Shown in pieces: positions 61,691 through 64,000 of a stretch of 64,000 bases of DNA (position 1 is the first letter of the stretch; every line of letters starts with the position of its first letter). This DNA comes from Symbiodinium microadriaticum (Eukaryota > Sar > Dinophyceae > Suessiales > Symbiodiniaceae), in NCBI GenBank assembly GCA_001939145.1, contig LSRX01000357.1, positions 563,293-627,292 on the forward strand, in the 5' to 3' direction. The notes under the pieces were generated by a model, which was given only the letters and a program-made list of their open reading frames with translations, was not told the origin of the DNA and did not search any database. Made by a program: the position numbers and the translations under genes.

Positions 61691-61823
61691 TGCCTTTACA
61701 ACGCCTGGGCAAGAAATGAAAAATGAACACTTCTAAATAGGAAAGTCGGATATTTCGGGGGTCCCTAGACCAGCAGTAGAGTAGGGCTAGCGGACTTTAA
61801 GACCCACCTGTCCTCGGTGTGAT

Positions 61824-61928
61824 CTACTTAGGGGCTGAGTACCCTAGCCCAAACAAGGTTAGCCTTTTGAGTATAGTAGGATTATATAGATCCCAAAGAA
61901 GTTAAAGGTTACCTACTCAGCGACTCAG
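61824..61928. mobile_element. Family C-like element, second copy
   Basis: CTACTTAGGGGCTGAGTACC at the left and TACCTACTCAGCGACTCAG at the right are inverted; the first 56 bp match 51,024-51,080. Confidence 0.75.
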
Positions 61929-62216
61929 ACTAAGAACATTGAACCCAACGCCTTCTGGGCTGAAGCATTCAAGGATACTAAGCGCAGCTCTCTAAGGTCT
62001 CCGAAAGGCATACCAACGCCCCTAAACCCTAAATCCGAAACCCTTCAATATTAAAATTGCATTGAATAATGAGATCAAACATGCGCTAGTGGCTAACCCT
62101 ACACTCTAAACCCCAAGTTACGTGTGCATCAAGCAAGTAAGGAGCATCGAAACTACCCTAAACCCTAAACCCTAAGCCCTGAACCCCAAAACCCAAAACC
62201 CTAAACCCAAAAAAAC

Positions 62217-62330
62217 GTCGAAACTGAGCATCGAGCCCATGGCGCCCACCACAAGGACGTGGTCCGCCGGGATTGCTATTGTACCATCTTGGGCCTGGCC
62301 GACATGAACCCCTGGTGTCATACCGCATAG
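62217..62330 (-). CDS. Candidate exon
   Basis: After TTTGCAG the minus strand reads LCGMTPGVHVGQAQDGTIAI then PADHVLVVGAMGSMLSFD. A second frame is open too, and so are plus frames, because the patch is GC-rich. Unidentified. Confidence 0.35.
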
Positions 62331-62444
62331 CTGCAAAGTGGGGTTTAGGGGTTTAGGGGTTTAGGGGTTAGGGTTTTGGGGTTTAGGGTTTTGGGGTTTT
62401 GGGGTTTAGGGTTTTGGGGTTTAGGGTTTATAGCTACAAAGTGG
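62326..62444. repeat. TTTAGGG tract bracketed by 16-bp direct repeats
   Basis: CATAGCTGCAAAGTGG (62,326-62,341) and TATAGCTACAAAGTGG (62,429-62,444) enclose 87 bp of TTTAGGG/TTTTGGGG units. Confidence 0.85.
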
Positions 62445-62552
62445 CACATCCTTCCCCGAACTTATAATTCTGGAAGACTTCTGGCAGTCGCAGCGGATGA
62501 GTAGTACTGGGGCTCCGTGCATTGGTTTGGCAACAAGCTTCAAATCGGTGAC
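62445..62552 (-). CDS. Candidate exon
   Basis: CTTCTAG|G acceptor, then VTDLKLVAKPMHGAPVLLIR, CDCQKSSRIISSGKDVPL. A donor could be CCACTTT|GTAGCT inside the direct repeat at its end. Convincing composition; unidentified. Confidence 0.45.
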
Positions 62553-62689
62553 CTAGAAGGATCAAAAACCCTAAACCCTAAACCCTAATAACGTTGGCTG
62601 AAATCCGCTCCGCAGAACGCGCCGGTGAGGCAGGAGGTAGCCTGACGCAGGAAAGTCGCCCGGGCTTACGTGAGTTGGGGATTGGGGGT

Positions 62690-63195
62690 CTAGAACTTAA
62701 AACCCGAAACCCTGTAGTTTTGGGGGGTTGGGGTATAGAGTTGGTTCCAACGACTCCAATCTGCTAAACCAAGCAATCTAGACCTTACATCATCGATGGA
62801 TCGATCCTTGCTCCTGCAGGTAAACTCAACCTTCTGAGTCTCTATGCTTATGCTGTGCAATGGGCTCGGAATCGGCTTGAGGGACATAAGGCTCAATGGG
62901 TTCAATCAAAAAACGTAGCCACGAATCTGCATTACACATCACCCCCTAAACCGTAAATCCTAAAACCTCCCCCCAAACTTGGAGCACACATGTCCTCTTT
63001 GCAGGCGCTGCAATCTGAAAGACTTCCGCTTTTAACTCTGCAACTTAACCCGAAACCCCATACCCAAAAACCCTAAACCCTGTACTAACCCCAGAACCCT
63101 AAGCCCTGAAAGGGGGCTCTATGGTACTCTGAAACCCAACAACTTAGGCTGCTAAAGGCGAGGCAAAGACCGTGACTTGCACTGTCGTGCTTCCA
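62690..63195. other. Low-repeat region without a supported gene
   Basis: A 71-codon minus frame (62,690-62,905) has no domain. Short CCCTAAA-like runs at 63,070-63,110. Confidence 0.4.
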
Positions 63196-63253
63196 TGGTG
63201 CTGATGGGTTTAGGGTTTAGGGTGTAGGGATGATAGTGAAAATTCCGGTAACT

Positions 63254-63256
63254 ATG

Positions 63257-63288
<32 letters not shown>

Positions 63289-63300
63289 GATGATGATGAT
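63254..63300 (+). repeat. GAT microsatellite
   Basis: About 15 GAT units with one GGT. Confidence 0.97.
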
Positions 63301-63589
63301 ACCCTCAAACCCTGAGCCCGGAAACCCAACAGAAGGGCAGGTCATGATCGCATAGCTGAGGGGTCTAAGCCTTAAAACCATAGGTTAGCAAATCCGCAGG
63401 TCAGGCAAAGCCCTAAGCCCTGTACCAGCAAGCCCCATTGGTAGCTCTGAAGCGCAGCGGCACATCCTACGCCCTAAAACCCTGAACCCTACAGCCCTAC
63501 ATAAGCCCTGGACCCTACATACCAAACCTCAAACCCCACCAAAATAGACGGAACCCCAGAGCCCCAGATTCAAGACCCAAACCCAAACC

Positions 63590-63690
63590 CTAACCGTGTA
63601 TGGTTTAGGGTTTAGGGGTTTAGGGGTTTAGGGTTTTGGGGTTTAGGGCCTTGAGGGTTTAGGGGTTTAGGGTTTGGGGTTTTCCCCCAA
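63590..63690 (+). repeat. TTTAGGG tract
   Basis: TTTAGGGG, TTTTGGGG and TTTAGGG units. Confidence 0.9.
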
Positions 63691-63699
63691 ACCCACCAA

Positions 63700-64000
63700 A
63701 ATTCGAAGAGCAGGAATAAGGGTTTCCGAAAAGAGGGGACCCTACTATACTACCCTAAATTCATAGGTGGCGATATACATGCTGCTTCGACTTGGCGTCT
63801 GCTTCGATTTACGCGTCTGCTTCGAGGCTTCTATTTTTACGAGATTAAAGCAGGCTCTGTCTCCAAATGGCTCCCTTTTTTCGGCACCCAGCACTGCTTC
63901 TCGAGTCTCAGGTCTGAAGACGAAAGCTCCCTGCCGACAGGTCAATCAGAAGATCTTGACTGTATGTCTTGTCTTATGTCTTGTCTTATGAAGACTTCCG
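63700..64000. other. Telomere-free end of window
   Basis: CTGCTTCGA repeats (63,780-63,825) and a duplicated TGTCTTGTCTTATG at the end. Frames of 66-74 codons on both strands, none recognised. Confidence 0.4.

Noticed and set aside
62220-62290. Plus-strand ankyrin-like GAHHKDVVR
   Set aside because: The patch is open in several frames on both strands; the minus strand fits the neighbouring exon better, though this is not certain.

Overview
This window looks like nuclear DNA of a eukaryotic alga or protist, most likely a dinoflagellate. The signs are plant/alveolate-type telomere-like repeats (TTTAGGG/CCCTAAA) spread over the whole 64 kb, a large LINE retrotransposon, a protein with a KGKGKSKGK-type tail, short ankyrin-repeat exons set in long repeat-rich introns, and many short inverted-repeat elements. 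The dinoflagellate assignment is inference; another TTTAGGG-telomere lineage such as a chromerid is possible. I recognise no rRNA, tRNA, CRISPR or bacterial-type operon.

Layout. 1-1.9 kb: degenerate telomere-like DNA with several MITE-like elements. 1.9-8.1 kb: an almost intact LINE on the + strand (AP-like endonuclease, reverse transcriptase, C-terminal C2H2 fingers, plus a second downstream ORF), with the same GCTGG-rich and TTTAGGG-like sequence on both sides. 8.1-16 kb: telomere-like DNA, MITEs and a few short coding-like exons. 16.5-18.4 kb: a decayed second LINE reverse transcriptase on the - strand, followed by about 2 kb of GC-rich sequence I cannot identify. 20.5-38.4 kb: telomere-like tracts, MITEs, a 48-bp tandem array (33.8-34.6 kb) and minus-strand candidate exons, several encoding ankyrin repeats. 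38.5-42 kb: less repetitive DNA with a 45-bp tandem array and microsatellites. 42-64 kb: more minus-strand candidate exons, MITEs, an 897-base assembly gap (45,973-46,869), and a long degenerate array at 60.6-61.4 kb.

Two patterns stand out. First, at least twelve families of 80-200 bp elements with terminal inverted repeats recur; several copies have direct-repeat flanks, and some abut or interrupt coding-like exons, so they may act as intron-forming elements. Second, several telomere-like tracts are bracketed by 12-25 bp direct repeats of otherwise unique sequence, as if telomeric DNA had been inserted at staggered breaks. The minus-strand exons mostly follow an AG|G acceptor, and two neighbours (30,639-30,705 and 30,823-30,918) join in phase across a 117-bp intron with a GTAAGT donor. 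They probably belong to one or more multi-exon genes, but the gene models cannot be completed from this sequence alone.
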